Source: Euonymus europaeus (taxonomy: Eukaryota > Streptophyta > Magnoliopsida > Celastrales > Celastraceae). Taken from it: a DNA stretch of 64,000 nt. Each line of letters begins with the position of its first letter. The stretch's first letter is position 1. The stretch is from positions 21,922,001 to 21,986,000 of the forward strand of contig OY756964.1 in assembly GCA_963580455.1 (NCBI GenBank). The letters are read 5' to 3'. The position numbers were made by a program, and so were the translations under genes. Shown one piece after another: positions 23,046 to 35,300 of the stretch. The notes beneath the pieces were generated by a model. The model was not told the DNA's origin, did not search any database, and saw only the letters and a program-made list of their open reading frames with translations.

Positions 23046-26000
23046 GTTGCAAGGAGTAAAATTGTAAAAAAAAAAAAATTAATACTAATAAAGGAGAAAT
23101 TTTAGGGGTGTCAACGGTCGGTTTTGATTATTTTTTGACATATCTTATCTAAATCGTTTAGTCAGTTATGTCGAATTTTTGGTCAATTTTAGTGTAAAAT
23201 ATGTATTTAAAAAAAAACCAACCAACCAGTTCGTTTTTTACCAATTTCAATTTTGCCAATTTTTTTAAGTCTTGAGAAAATCCATTATCGAGAATGCGCT
23301 TATATAGTTGCTATAAGATATTCTTTGGTCTTCATGGAGCAGCTTGGGTGGTAGGGCAGATCTTAATATGTGTAGGTTCAGGTTTGATTTTGTGCTCCGT
23401 ATGTACTATATTCATGAATGAACTGTGACATGTATCAGAAAGTATAGCCACTTCAGATACCATACTGATAAACTTGATGCAGCTGTTATTGAATTGCAAC
23501 CTTAACGAAAACAAGCAAGACAAAATTATATGGAGGTTTACTACTGATGGAATTTTTTCAGTCAAGTTTGCCACTTCAAAAATCATGGAACTTTCGGTGT
23601 CCGATCAGCCTTCACCTACTCCAATTTTTTATCGTCTTCTCTGGCAAGGCCTAGCACCACCCAAGGTGGAAGTTTTCTCTTGGATGCTACTGCATAAAAA
23701 AAATCCCAACCAGAGGCGAGCTTGCACATAGAGGGATATTAACTGCTGCAGAAAATTTTTGTCCTTTTTGTCATCTTGCTCCGGAATCGGTAGATCATCT
23801 ATTTTGTGAATGTGCTGGTCCAGTTTCGATTTGGTATACTTTAACATCTTGGTGGGGGTTATGCTGGTGTTCATCTAATGATATCAAAAATCTCTTCGAG
23901 CAATGGTGTGCTTTAGTTTGCCATGGTAGCCTTCAAAAGAAAATCTGGAAGTTGTTGTTCTTTGTTGTGGTCTGGTCCATATGGAAGGCGAGAAACGAGG
24001 TGGTCTTTAAAGATAAACAAGTGGAATGGAAGGAAGTTCTATCAATCATCTTCTTTAGATTGAATAACTGGATCTCCAACATCATTCCCTCCCTCCCTTA
24101 TCATAGTTTTCAATTTGCTATGTCTGCAGCTCCACTTATCTCTCTTACAAATAAGAGAAAATCAAGACCTTTCTTCGATGCTCAGTGGGTACCACCTGGT
24201 GTTGGTTATCTCAAATGGAACGTAGATGGTTCTTCTTTGGGGAAACCTGGACCATCAGGTATTGGTGGGGTTTTGCGGGATGCGGCTGGTTTGGTTAGGT
24301 GTTCTTTTTCTTGCAATATTGGCATATGCGATTCAAACCAAGCTGAACTCATGGCCATTCAAAAGGCTCTTGAGTTATCTGCCTCCTCTTCCAATTTAAT
24401 ACGTGAGAACCTCATTCTGGAATCCGATTCATCGAATGCTTGTACATGGGCTCGCGGTAATGGAGATGTCCCCTGGCGGCTCAATAACATGCACAACTCT
24501 ATTTATTCTCTCAAGTCCAAGCTTTCTTATCTAGAGATTGTGAATATCAGAAGAGAAAGCAATGGATTGGCTGATGAATTAGCAAGAGAAGGTGTTTTTG
24601 CTCAAATGGATCATGTAATCTGGTCTTAAACTAGGGTGGCTGTCTTTGTTTGGTGTTCTCTCTTTATTTCTTCTTCTCCCTCTCCTCTTTATCTTCTTTA
24701 TCAGGTCATCCATATTGATGACCTGCTATCTCTTCCTCTCTTTCTTTTATCAAAAAAAAAAAAAAAAGTATAGCCACTTCAGAGCAGTGGCGAATCTAGA
24801 ATTCGAAGTTTCAAATTCACTTGGGAGACAACTAAGTAATGGGAATCCCAAGACAATCACCATGTTCCCAAAATATCAGAAAGACATTATCATCTTTCGG
24901 TGTGGAAATCTTGCTTGCATATCTTTGAGAGAGAATGAGAAAATAATGACTTTGTTAACATGCCATCTATCCATCACCTCCTTATATATATAATTGATAG
25001 GCAATGGATCTATAGTGCGATGATAAGTCTTTACAACATCTACTCTTTTAGTGATGGACCAACACAAAAAGGTTTCTTTCACAAATTCACCATTTACATT
25101 TCATGACGTCTTCCACAAAAACCTACTCTATATTCAATTCATTACACTTGCACAAAAAAACAGAGAAACAGATAAGTCAATTTTCTTGTAAAAAAAATGG
25201 ACAAACACATTTTTTTTATTTCCTCTTTTTTTTTTCGGTTTGTTAAAAAATAATGGGGTAAAAGCATGACATGTGGCATGAGGTGGCGAATCCGAATCGT
25301 AGTGGGGAATCAATCCGCCGCATGGTGTTTTCAACTTTCCACTTTGCAAGATTTTTTTCCTTTTTGTTTAATAGAACGTAAGATAAATTTACACTCATTT
25401 TTTAAATTTACAAATTTATACGCTTTATCATTTTACGTTTCAAACACAAGCTTAATATCTCTATTAATACTTTAAATATTCCTAGAAATAATTTGATAGC
25501 TTATATCATAATTTCAGTTATATCAAACATCAACGGCTCATTTAATAACTTATACACACAATTAATTTTACAATTTTACAACTTATATGTTATTATAACT
25601 TTATTTCTATCAGTGTTTTTACAAAACACCGTTTCTCTCACAAATGTCTCCTTCCTTCTTTATCAAATCCATCCACAACCTTTTCCTTCCAACAAAACAC
25701 AGACGTTGTCCTCTCTCCTCTCTCCACTTTCCACCACTCATCTAAGGAGTAAGGACACAAGAAAAAGATTCACACGGACACTGTAAATGGTTTTTCCCAT
25801 GCTATAGATTAAGATTTTAAGTACAAATAGTATTCAGACCTTGATTTCTAATACATAAATGGACGACTGCTAGTCTTTATGACCAAAGATCTAAAGGTGC
25901 AAATTGCAATATGCACAAGCAGGAAAGACATGTTTCAACTTTGACATTTCTCCCAAGTAACAAAAAGTCCTTTTTACAGGCTCACCCCTTATTACCAAAG

Positions 26001-26100
26001 GTTTTGAAGAATTCTCCACATATAAATTCATCTATTCTAAATAATCAATGGTTAGACTTAGATACACCTTGATTACCCACCAAGGCAAACTATCTTATCT
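23046..26100. repeat. second segmental duplication, copy B
   Basis: Copy B of the unit described at 19630-22515. It carries a different LINE insertion (23458-24766), which sits in sequence homologous to copy A but at a different point. Apart from that insertion, it holds no recognisable gene. Confidence 0.75.
23458..24766 (+). mobile_element. 5'-truncated L1-type LINE with poly(A) tail and target duplication
   Basis: The insertion is flanked by agtatagccacttcaga at 23441-23457 and again at 24767-24783, a 17-bp target duplication. It ends in an A-run of about 16 (24752-24767). The interior encodes a zf-RVT segment (IWRFTTDGIFSVKFA, FSWMLLHKK, then in another frame CPFCHLAPESVDHLFCEC), WKARNEVVFKD, and an RNase H domain (LKWNVDGSSLG, GIGGVLRD, QAELMAIQKAL, ILESDS, NGLADELARE) ending at the stop at 24627-24629. 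The frame breaks once, in a run of eight A near 23695, by a single base. Truncation, tail and duplication together show target-primed reverse transcription. Confidence 0.9.
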
Positions 26101-26459
26101 TATGAATCATATAAATGTTCATGAGCAATAATGCCTTGACACAACAAATACTTAAATGCACACATTTCTCACAGTTTCTAACCATACATGCCAGGCTAGC
26201 ACTGCAGATAGTGTGTAAAATAGTGTACCACTATCACATGGTTCAAGTTGGTTTGGCAAGCACAAACCATCCCACCGTTGCTTTGCGAAGTCCAAAAAGA
26301 AAAAATCTTTCACTTCAAACCAGGGTTCAAACTTCAAAGACCAAGAGTGGATGAAAATTCATTCACCTTTTTACTTTTATGTGCATCATCACTGCCGGTA
26401 AATTCTGCTAGAATAGCCATTTATTGAATTTCTTCTTGATTTACTTAAAGAAGATGGCT

Positions 26460-26600
26460 GAAAAGTAGAACAAGAGATTTATGTATCTGGTTCGGCAAGA
26501 ATGCCTATGTCCACGGAGTCTATGATCTTCTTTAGATGAGAGAATTCCAGTATGTACAATTGAGCTAGAGTTTCCCTTTTATCAAGGAATATAATATAAC
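26460..26600 (+). mobile_element. LTR retrotransposon remnant
   Basis: Contains gatttatgtatctggttcgg, aagaatgcctatgtccacgg and gtacaattgagctagagttt, words typical of plant Copia LTRs and matching in reverse at 22560-22720. No open frame or paired LTR is visible. Confidence 0.4.
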
Positions 26601-28839
26601 GTTCAATTTGATTATTGCTTAGATCACTGCAATAACATATGTAAAAACTTACTCTATAATATCTGATGTAAAGGAGCGCAGCTATATCACTAAAGTTGTT
26701 TCTTAAAGTCTAACACTTAGATTAATGTGAAATAAGTTGTATGCAAATATTGACAGAAGCATCAACTTGATGAATGATATGCCAAAGCAAACTCAGCCTT
26801 TCATCCAATGCAAAACATCTAATGATACAACACTTTTATAACCTAAAACATTCGAACAAGTTCAGATCTAGTTTGATGATAATACAGACACTCACACACA
26901 TATATTCTTTGAGTTTTTAGGGTTATATCCATTAGTCAAGAAGTGGTGAGCATGCATTTGAAAAACAGCACGTGCAATAAATAAGTTATTTTTGCAACAG
27001 ACATATGCACAGATTCATTCTTGGCACCATCCAAGCTTTATAACTCACTCGTGCACTTACAACAGGATCATGTTAGAATCTATACTACACTCGAATAAAT
27101 GTGCAGTCCACTAGTTGGATAGAAGAAAAGAATCACAAAAGATATGAGGGGGCATAAGCATGCTATTGGGAAAAGTCTCACACCGCTAAAATAAGGATTT
27201 AATGGACATGTCATATGCCCCTGAATTCCTTAACTTAGTAAGACGTGTTTTAAAGTTATAGGTCCTGAAAGGTCCGATGAAGGGTTGGGCTTGGTCTTGG
27301 AAAATCGGACAGTATCTAACAATGATAGTCAAGTTTGAGCAAAGGACTCCATTGGTGTTTCCTAACAAATGCAAGAGTTAATAAATTAGGGATTAAACAG
27401 TTCTGTTGATTTCATGGTCCCTGTACAACCTGCAGTGCAAAGCAGACACCATTTCATTGAGCCAAAAGTGGCCTTTCCACTCTTGATTTCCTTTCTGATT
27501 TTAAAGAGAATGGGCACGAGTAAGCTTTAAACATTTAAAAAAAAAGATTCAGTAAATAAATAAAAAGTGCAAAGAGAAAGAATGAACTGCTATGGGAATA
27601 GCAGCAGTGCAGCACAAACAGCCAGACAATTCTTGGAAGCTTTTTTTATTGTTTATTTCTCAAATGCTTTTTCAATCAGGCAAAGAGAATAGCTATACCA
27701 TACTACAGAATGCACAGGAACTGGAAGCAAAACTGCCGAGATCCAATGGCCTTACACTATAAATATGCAGACAATGCAAAGTTCCATTTTGCAATGAGCA
27801 GTCTGTAGAAGCTTTACACTGAGAATCCACTGAAGAAGTCAACTTCAGAAAGCTCTCTTAGCTTACATTCTCATACTTTTATCCTCTGTCAGATGGGTAC
27901 CATAGAAACAAGCAGAAGCTGCATGTAAGAAGACAGCGCCAGAGTCAAATAAAGCTAAGATGATGAAGATTATGCAATGCTGAAAGCCTGAAACTTACCA
28001 AGAACATCTATGTCAAGTACCTCAAAATGTTGCATCAGAAATAATTCCAGATAGCGTAAAATTCTAAAATAAATGAGAGGATAACCTACTCAGTCATAAT
28101 ACAAAATACTAAGCATAGTGACAACCAGCATGAGTACTAGACCATCATTAAAAATTCAATTTTGAATTTCAATAACATACATCATTCAATTACGGACATC
28201 CTGCCTGCGTCAAATATTTTTGAGCACATTCGAATAGCCACTTCACAGCTACAAACATGCAGGTAAGTTGAAGAGAACCCCTAGTTCATAACAATGGAAC
28301 CTGCAAATAATCCTGTTTTATATACTCCCCAATATTCTTTGTGCAACATTAGGTCAACACTGTGTCGTGGTTTACCACAGTATCTACAAGAATAGCGACT
28401 TGCAATTTTCAAAAACATACACATATTGTGTAAATAACTAGAAATACTACTTACTGATTAAAGCCAATTCATATGTTCTGTGTGCTAAGGTTAAACGCAG
28501 GTATTTTAGAACAAAAGCTAAAGTAAATACAACTATCATACAGCATGTTCTGCCAACAAGTTTAAAATTATAAAAACAAAAAACTAAGGACATCCATTGA
28601 ATCTTGGAAGTATCATAAGAACTTCATTACTGGTTAAAGTATAGGAATAACTTCAAATACATATGAACCTTAATATTCACAACTTGGGAAACCCCATTAC
28701 AATACAAGGAACGAGTTGAGTTTGTATACACGGCCCTGGTTTCTAGCATGTATTTACTCATCCAAAGGCACAAGTTTCCAGCTTCATCAATAAGCTAGTG
28801 AACAAATCCTCATCAATGAAAGTACTAAGCAATCCCAAC
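26600..28839. other. gene-free region, possibly once transcribed on the minus strand
   Basis: Nothing is firmly coding. At 27180-27370 the words ctcacaccgct, agacgtgttttaaagtta and ggttgggctt recall a decayed TRIM (Cassandra-like) LTR. On the minus strand, 28262-27870 has two short stretches that would splice in phase (AVKWLFECAQKYLTQAGC then ILRYLELFLMQHFEV) and AATAAA-like signals near 27640-27660. This might be a remnant of the PPR-like gene above it or a non-coding transcript. I do not recognise it. Confidence 0.3.
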
Positions 28840-29272
28840 CTACAACATCCATTTGTAATTGACACCATCCTTTGAATTATCACCTAAAAATTCATAACTC
28901 ATCCGATGGTAACCTCTTAGTCGGGGATGGTAACCTCCCAGTTGAATCATCCTATTGCAGATAGTACATGCTTCATCCAGGCGACCCTAAGGGACTGTTT
29001 GGGAGACTATAAATGATTGAAAATGAGGATCCTTACTTGTTTACATTTTAGCAACACTGATTTTCTTTGGAAAACCAGTGTAGTGTTAATTTGATTGAAA
29101 TCGGAGTGTTTCAAAAACGTTCAGTAACCGATCATTATCGCTACTTTAAAAACACTCCAAAACTGCTACTCTCATGTTTATCAAGGAGAGCCTAAACCGG
29201 GGCACTTATATATGCAACAATCAAAATATGAAATGTTGATTCACTAGGTAAACGACCCTGATTGATTTTATC
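28840..29272 (-). pseudogene. pentatricopeptide-repeat (PPR) gene fragment interrupted by a MITE
   Basis: Minus-strand translation gives [20 protein letters not shown] and then YISAPV from 29272 down. After the 202-bp MITE it resumes as GRLDEACTICNRMIQLGG with YHPRL, in the same frame once the element and one TTA are removed. These are PPR consensus words (T..ILI.A, GRLDEA..I...MI..G). PPR proteins bind organelle RNA. The rejoined site reads V, stop, G where a Q would be expected, and another stop follows at 28840-28842. No further PPR repeats are clear on either side, so it is a fossil rather than a working gene. Confidence 0.5.
28991..29192. repeat. MITE inserted in the PPR fossil, TTA target duplication
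   Basis: On the plus strand the element starts GGGACTGTTTGGGAGAC and ends with the complement of GGCTCTCCTTGATAAAC. It is flanked on both sides by TAA (28988-28990 and 29193-29195). A three-base TTA/TAA duplication is typical of PIF/Harbinger (Tourist-like) MITEs. The terminal repeats are imperfect. Confidence 0.55.
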
Positions 29273-29559
29273 ATCAAATATATATCCAGATACTTAAAAG
29301 AACTTCCTCTCCTTACCCATGTAATCTGCTAACTTGGTTGAAACAGAAAAATAAAACCGATACCATATTTGCTTCATCATCCATTTTTCGCCGCCGCGAA
29401 GAAGCATTCGCCGGAGGGGTTGAAGCTTTGGTCCTTAATCGGAGGCGAGGATTTGTCTTCTTGGCCTTGCTGCCCAATTATGGGCTGCCTTTCAATTTGG
29501 GCTTTGGCTCGCTTCTCATGGGCCAGAAGTCCAATTGCTCGCTATGGTCTAAAAAACAA

Positions 29560-30889
29560 AACTCTTCGAGATCATAAGAGAACAATCTCACTTTAACTAA
29601 TATCTTATTATTTATTATTTAAATAATATGAGTTTTGAATAATTAAATAATAGTTAAATTCATATAAATAAATGAATAATCGTTATAATTATAAATTATT
29701 TATGAAATGAAAAACTGTCTGATCTTAGGGGTTTTTTTCTTTTTCATATTTAATGTAAAAGTTATCATGGCTAGCCACTATATATATATATATATAATTT
29801 TATTTTTTGATTTCAAGAGAGGGAATACCCAACACAAACACAAAGCCCCAATGGGCCGATGGGTTACACAAAGGGAGGTAATCATCTCCCTTTTACAACT
29901 CTCATCATACTGGTGATAAATCTCACTCAAATTGGTAGAAGATGAGACTCGAACAAAATATCTCTCACTCCCTATACAATTGGAAGACCAACCAGGCTAC
30001 CACCGATATATTTTATATTTCTTTCAATTTAATAAAGATTGAATAATATGCTTGTTTGATAAAGTTGTGTGTTATGTCCTTGTTTGTGTTTAAAGCTTTA
30101 TGTTTAATAATATGTTTTAGTTGGCCAAATTAGTTAATCTAGTTAGCTTCACCTTTTATTTTTAATTCCTACAAGGATCTTTATGTCCCCCATTACTATT
30201 AAATTAGCTTATTCCACAATTCCGATAACATATTTTAGCCACTATTTCTATTTTGCCGGTGCGTGCACTAAATGGCTTCATGGATTCTTACAATAACTCA
30301 CAACTACATACGTGTCAAATATGATATGTGAGTGGATTTATGTGGCTCACTGATGCGGTGTTTTATAATATGGTAATAAATAAAGTGTGATATATTATTA
30401 GAATAATTATTATCAATCTCTATGGGTAATTATTATATTCAAAATATTGAAGTAAATTGTCTAAAAAATTTATTTGGATAAATAATATATATATGTCTAC
30501 TAAACATAATCATTATATTCAAAATATTGAACCAAACTGTCTAAAAAATTTATTTGGATAAATAGTATATATATATATGTCTACTAAACATGAGTATTTA
30601 TTTATTGATATATTTTTAATTATCATTATAATTATTACACTTAAATTAAACACGTTTTAAAAATAAATGGTTTCATTGTATGTCATGTCAATACTAAATT
30701 GTGTAAACACAATATTGTAGAGACGATAGATAAATTTAATTGGGTTGACAAATCTTGCTTGAGCATTTCTTACCTCAACTCAACCAAATGTCAAAAAAAA
30801 AAAAAAAAAACACCTATTGACTTTGGTCACTACAGGCCAATGATTTCCTCACACGTGTTCAAAGCTCAAATCTATCAATAACAATTTAG
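29560..30889. other. AT-rich intergenic region
   Basis: No gene seen. There is a short TA run at about 29780-29796 and an 18-A run near 30793. The tandem duplication at 30432-30591 is listed separately. Confidence 0.4.
30432..30591. repeat. tandem duplication, 80-bp unit
   Basis: Two adjacent copies of a unit containing attatattcaaaatattga, tgtctaaaaaatttatttgg and gtctactaaacat, starting at about 30432 and 30512. It is non-coding. Confidence 0.75.
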
Positions 30890-31586
30890 ATTTCAACATC
30901 TACAATAATGTAATTTTAGTGAGTAAGGAATAATATATATAAATTTATATTTTGTTGATATGATTACATTAAGAGGCGTGTTTTATTGATATGTCGAAGT
31001 TTGTGGCATGAATTTTTGTAATAGAAATAAAGCCCAATGTTAATTTTGATTTAATTATGTAATTCAAGTGAATCCATTCTATCGGTGAAGGGACGAAAGC
31101 CAACGATATTATTGGTTATAACAAACTAAAAAATTAATAATATATAGAGTTTTGTACCTTGTTTATGTGATTATACAGTGAAACGTGTTTTACTAATGTG
31201 ACTTGTCATTTGTGTAGTAGAGCTTTAACCTAGGGCATTTGCAATAAGCAAAAATTTTCTTCCCTATTAAAATCAATTTTGGATTCCACCTATATTACAC
31301 AAAAAATAAAATTACATACTTATTCATCATCAAAACACATTTTTAATACAATCACATCATCAAAACACAAATCTCTACACATTTTCCCCCTTTCAATTAA
31401 CAAAACATCTATTTTTTCATTCTACCATCAATTCCTTAACAAAACCATACAAAATTTAATACCAAATCTTACTTTTTTTTATTAAAAGTCAAACCACATA
31501 CATATCTACATCTTGTTATACAGTCACATTATAAAACACACATTCGTATGCATTAAATCATCCCCTTAAAAATCTATCATTGCAAT
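30890..31586. repeat. two adjacent MITE copies of the dispersed family, opposite orientations
   Basis: 30890-31240 carries tttgttgatatgattacatt and gtgttttattgatatg on the plus strand. 31240-31586 carries the reverse form (atacaatcacatcatcaaaa, cagtcacattataaaacaca). Ends such as gcatttgcaataagc and tcattgcaatattg mark the boundaries loosely. These match the elements near 13.6, 16.2 and 43.0 kb. Confidence 0.45.
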
Positions 31587-31662
31587 ATTGATTTTAATGA
31601 GAAAAAATAATCACAGGTTGCACTTGCTTAATTCTATGGTTTAAGTGTAGCCACGAAAGCAC

Positions 31663-31671
31663 ACACGTGTC
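31663..31671. promoter_or_regulatory. G-box/ABRE-like site upstream of OST1
   Basis: ACACGTGTC contains the palindromic G-box CACGTG and the ABRE core ACGTG. It lies about 650 bp upstream of the OST1 start codon. Such sites bind ABF/bZIP factors, which OST1 itself activates. That link to this promoter is an inference. Confidence 0.4.
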
Positions 31672-32102
31672 ATAAGTACAGTCGGCTGTCCCTTCCCTGC
31701 ATGTTAGGTATCCATCAAATTCCTTGACTTTGACCCATCGTACAGATGGCGCATCATGAAACCGTAGTCCACAGCTGTAAACCTGCTCCACAACACCCCT
31801 GAATAGCCTCGTCACTTGAGAAACCTTATCCATTACTTCACTCTTCCTCTGCTAATGACCCGATAATTTCTTCCTTCAATAGGTTTGGATAGGATAATAA
31901 TCAATGCGGAGAGAAAATCAAGGAAGAAGACAAAAAGAAATGAGAGGATTAGAGGAAAGTTAAGGAAAGGAAAATACAGCAAAGGAAAGGCAAAAGAAGA
32001 AAGGGAGTGAAAAGGCCAGTTCACGAACTCTTTCTTTCTCCTTCTCTGTGCGATTTCAATTATAAAAGAAAAGTTAAAACCTAGCGAAGTGGGTGAGGGT
32101 TT

Positions 32103-32108
32103 CACGTG
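32103..32108. promoter_or_regulatory. second G-box (CACGTG) near the OST1 start
   Basis: CACGTG in the context ttcacgtgct, 210 bp before the OST1 ATG. It lies in or just upstream of the likely 5' leader, which is CT-rich. Known factors for this site are bZIP and bHLH proteins. Confidence 0.4.
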
Positions 32109-32317
32109 CTTAAACCCATTGACGGTCTCTTTCTTCATCTTCCAATCCAGTGATCCATCTCCTGCCACGTTGTCATCTCCCACCGCCCCTTCTTGCTCGA
32201 TCTCGATCAGGGTTTGTTAGATGAAGAGGAAGACGACGATGATAATGTGACAGTTTTGGGTTATTTTGCTTGCTCCTTTTTTGTTTTGGCGAGAGAGAAA
32301 GAGACGGAGTGAAAGTA

Positions 32318-35300
32318 ATGGATCGATCGGCGATGACGGTGGGTCCCGGCATGGACATGCCGATCATGCACGACAGTGATCGGTACGAGCTCGTGAAGGA
32401 TATTGGGTCCGGGAATTTCGGGGTTGCGAGGCTCATGAGGGACAAGCATACCCAGGATCTTGTTGCTGTTAAGTATATCGAGAGAGGAGACAAGGTTAGT
32501 GCTTTATTTGTGCTGTGTCAGTTGATTCATTGGTTTCTAATTGTGTAATTGTTTTAGTTTTGAGTTCATTTTGTTGGGTGCTATATATGGTGTAGTATTC
32601 AGTCCTTTGTATTTGACGAGTAACTGATGTTACTTCGTTTTAATGTTCAATATAGTAATACATACTTGCATTTTATGTCAATTGTTAGTGTTCTGCTAGG
32701 GATTCAATGTATTTTTCTGTTTTTGGTATTAGGATTCCCTTTCTTAGATTTTTCTTGTACTTCCTTTTCTTTCCCCTTCATTTAGGCAGAAATGGAATTT
32801 GTACATTTATCTTGGATATTAGTTTTGTCTATGCTCAGTGGGATTTTATTTTGGTTTTTTAAATGCTCATGAGAGTTGGGATATTTTCCTTTATACTAAA
32901 TATCTGAGTGTAGTAAGTTCATAAATTGTGTTTGAATAAGTGTTATATTAGAATCAATTTTGACTGCAATGCGCCCTTTCTTCATGTGATGGTCTGTCCA
33001 GTCGTTTTACTTTGGTAAACTATGATTGGAATTTAGAAGTTTCCAAAATCATGAGGACCACGTCCTTGCTGGGATGAAATGAGGATAAGTAATATTGCTT
33101 TCTTTAGATTTAGTGGGTCTTTAATCAAGGACATTGTTAACATCAACTATGTGTTTGATTTTTGAGACTTTGTTGACTAGTCCTGAAAATTTAATGAGGT
33201 CAATATGGATATGCCACCTTTTTTTTTGTTTAATTACTTTGTAGGATATGCAAGAAAACAAGTACTTCTAGAAAGAATCATAAGCACCGAAGAACTGAAC
33301 TTTCTTTTTAAATTTTCATTTTTTTAAAGAAGCAGTACCACCCATGGTGAGCCAGATAAAGGCAGGTGATCTTCGGATTATAGAGGTAGGAAAGTTTCAG
33401 GGTCCTTCAAGTTTAGCGTGCTTTGTAATGAAAAAATATGCAGTTTTGAATTTCTAAAAAATAGAGGTCAGTCCTTTGTTCTTATGGAGTCCCAGCTTGT
33501 CAGTGTGAATAAAATTTGAAGCTATTTTTCCTCTTATCATTTTTGTAGAATGCACCCATATTTTGGTTGCTTGAATGAGTTTGGTGTATGAAAACTCAGC
33601 GTACTTTTCGATGATAAGGATTGTGATTCTGAATCTTGACATATAGAAGCCAGGCATTGTTCCAATGAAGTCTCACCTTGGTAGTGTGAACAAATTTTTG
33701 GAGCCATTTTTCTTTTTTCATTGGGTAGAAATGTATCCAAATATAGACGAATATGTGTTGTAGTGGTAGGGTTGCTGGGATGCAACCTAGAGGTGACATG
33801 TTCAATTCTTTGAAAATTGTCCCTCTTACATATAAGTATGGATAAGGCCTGCATGCATTATGTCTTTCCCGACCCCGCCCAATGCACTTGACTTGAGCTC
33901 TATTGCTATAAGCTACTCATTTTCTGGGTGTTTTTCCCCCACATTAATGCGGGGAGGCTATTTCCAGGATCTGAACCCAGGATGCCTAAGTTTGTTGCAA
34001 GACTACTGCTAGACCATTGACTCGCCCTTATGTGTTTTACTTCTCTTCTTTTTTTCTTTTTCCGGATTTTTTAGTTCTTCCTTCTGTTGTATTGAGTTTT
34101 CTCAGCTTGGCATTATATTTTTTGCACAGATAGATGAAAATGTACGAAGGGAAATTATCAACCACAGGTCACTGAGGCATCCTAACATTGTCAGATTCAA
34201 AGAGGTCTACTCATTTCTACAACCTTTTGTATTTTACACCCTAGGTGAATGTTTTAGTAGCCATAACTTGACTATATGATTACAGGTCATATTAACACCA
34301 ACCCATCTGGCCATTGTGATGGAATATGCATCTGGAGGAGAGCTGTTTGAGCGAATATGCAATGCGGGCCGTTTCAGCGAGGATGAGGTTTATACTAATC
34401 ACATTGCTTTTGTTCTTGTTTTCTCTAGAATTATTTTTGATCTATTTGCTTTAGTCAAGGCACGGTTTTTCTTTGAACAACTTATTTTGCATTGCTTTTG
34501 TTCTTGTTTTCTCTAGAATTATTTTTGATCTATTATGCTTTTGTCTAGGGACGGTTTTTCTTTCAACAACTTATTTCAGGAGTCAGCTACTGTCATGCAA
34601 TGGTAGGCAAGCTAACTTTTCTATATTTTACTTTGTTTTTTCACCTTCAATGAGATTGAATGACATGGTGTCTTGGTGCCTTTTGCTGTGTTTCTGTTTG
34701 AAGCAAGTCTGCCACCGTGACTTAAAGTTGGAGAACACATTGTTGGATGGAAGCCAAGCTCCTCGTCTCAAGATTTGTGACTTCGGATACTCCAAGGTAT
34801 CAAATACAAATTTGGCTGTACAATGAGATCAAAAATTGTCATGTAGCATTAAAACTGCTGTTGAATGCTTTTGTGGTTGTTGATTGGAATTTGTGTTTTA
34901 CCCAATGATTTAATTAAGTATTTGGATATCTTCTGTTTACTTACTATGTATTTTTTGGTTCACTTTTCAATAATCTGCTCTCTGCAGTCTTCCGTGCTTC
35001 ATTCACAACCTAAATCCACTGTCGGGACTCCTGCATATATTGCTCCAGAAGTTTTACTGAAGAAAGAATACGATGGCAAGGTACTTCTTCTGCATATTGA
35101 GCTGGTTCAAGTAAAGCTGATTTATTTGAATTTAAGTTCTCTCAAACCAAAAATGATCTCAATTGGTTGGCTCTTATTTAATATGCATTTTGGGCTGTCT
35201 TTTTTACTGACCTATTTTTATTATTTTTTCTATATGTTAAATCATTGGTATTATCTTCTTAATGCGCACAGTTGTGGATATCTATGTTTGCTGCAAGTAC

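Noticed and set aside
31594..32183. Minus-strand frames of 79 and 116 codons before OST1
   Set aside because: They overlap the promoter and CT-rich leader of OST1, lack domains and look like chance frames.
34316..34516. 66-codon frame running from OST1 exon 3 into the intron
   Set aside because: It is the unspliced read-through of exon 3 into the partial exon-4 copy; the canonical donor at 34388 is present.
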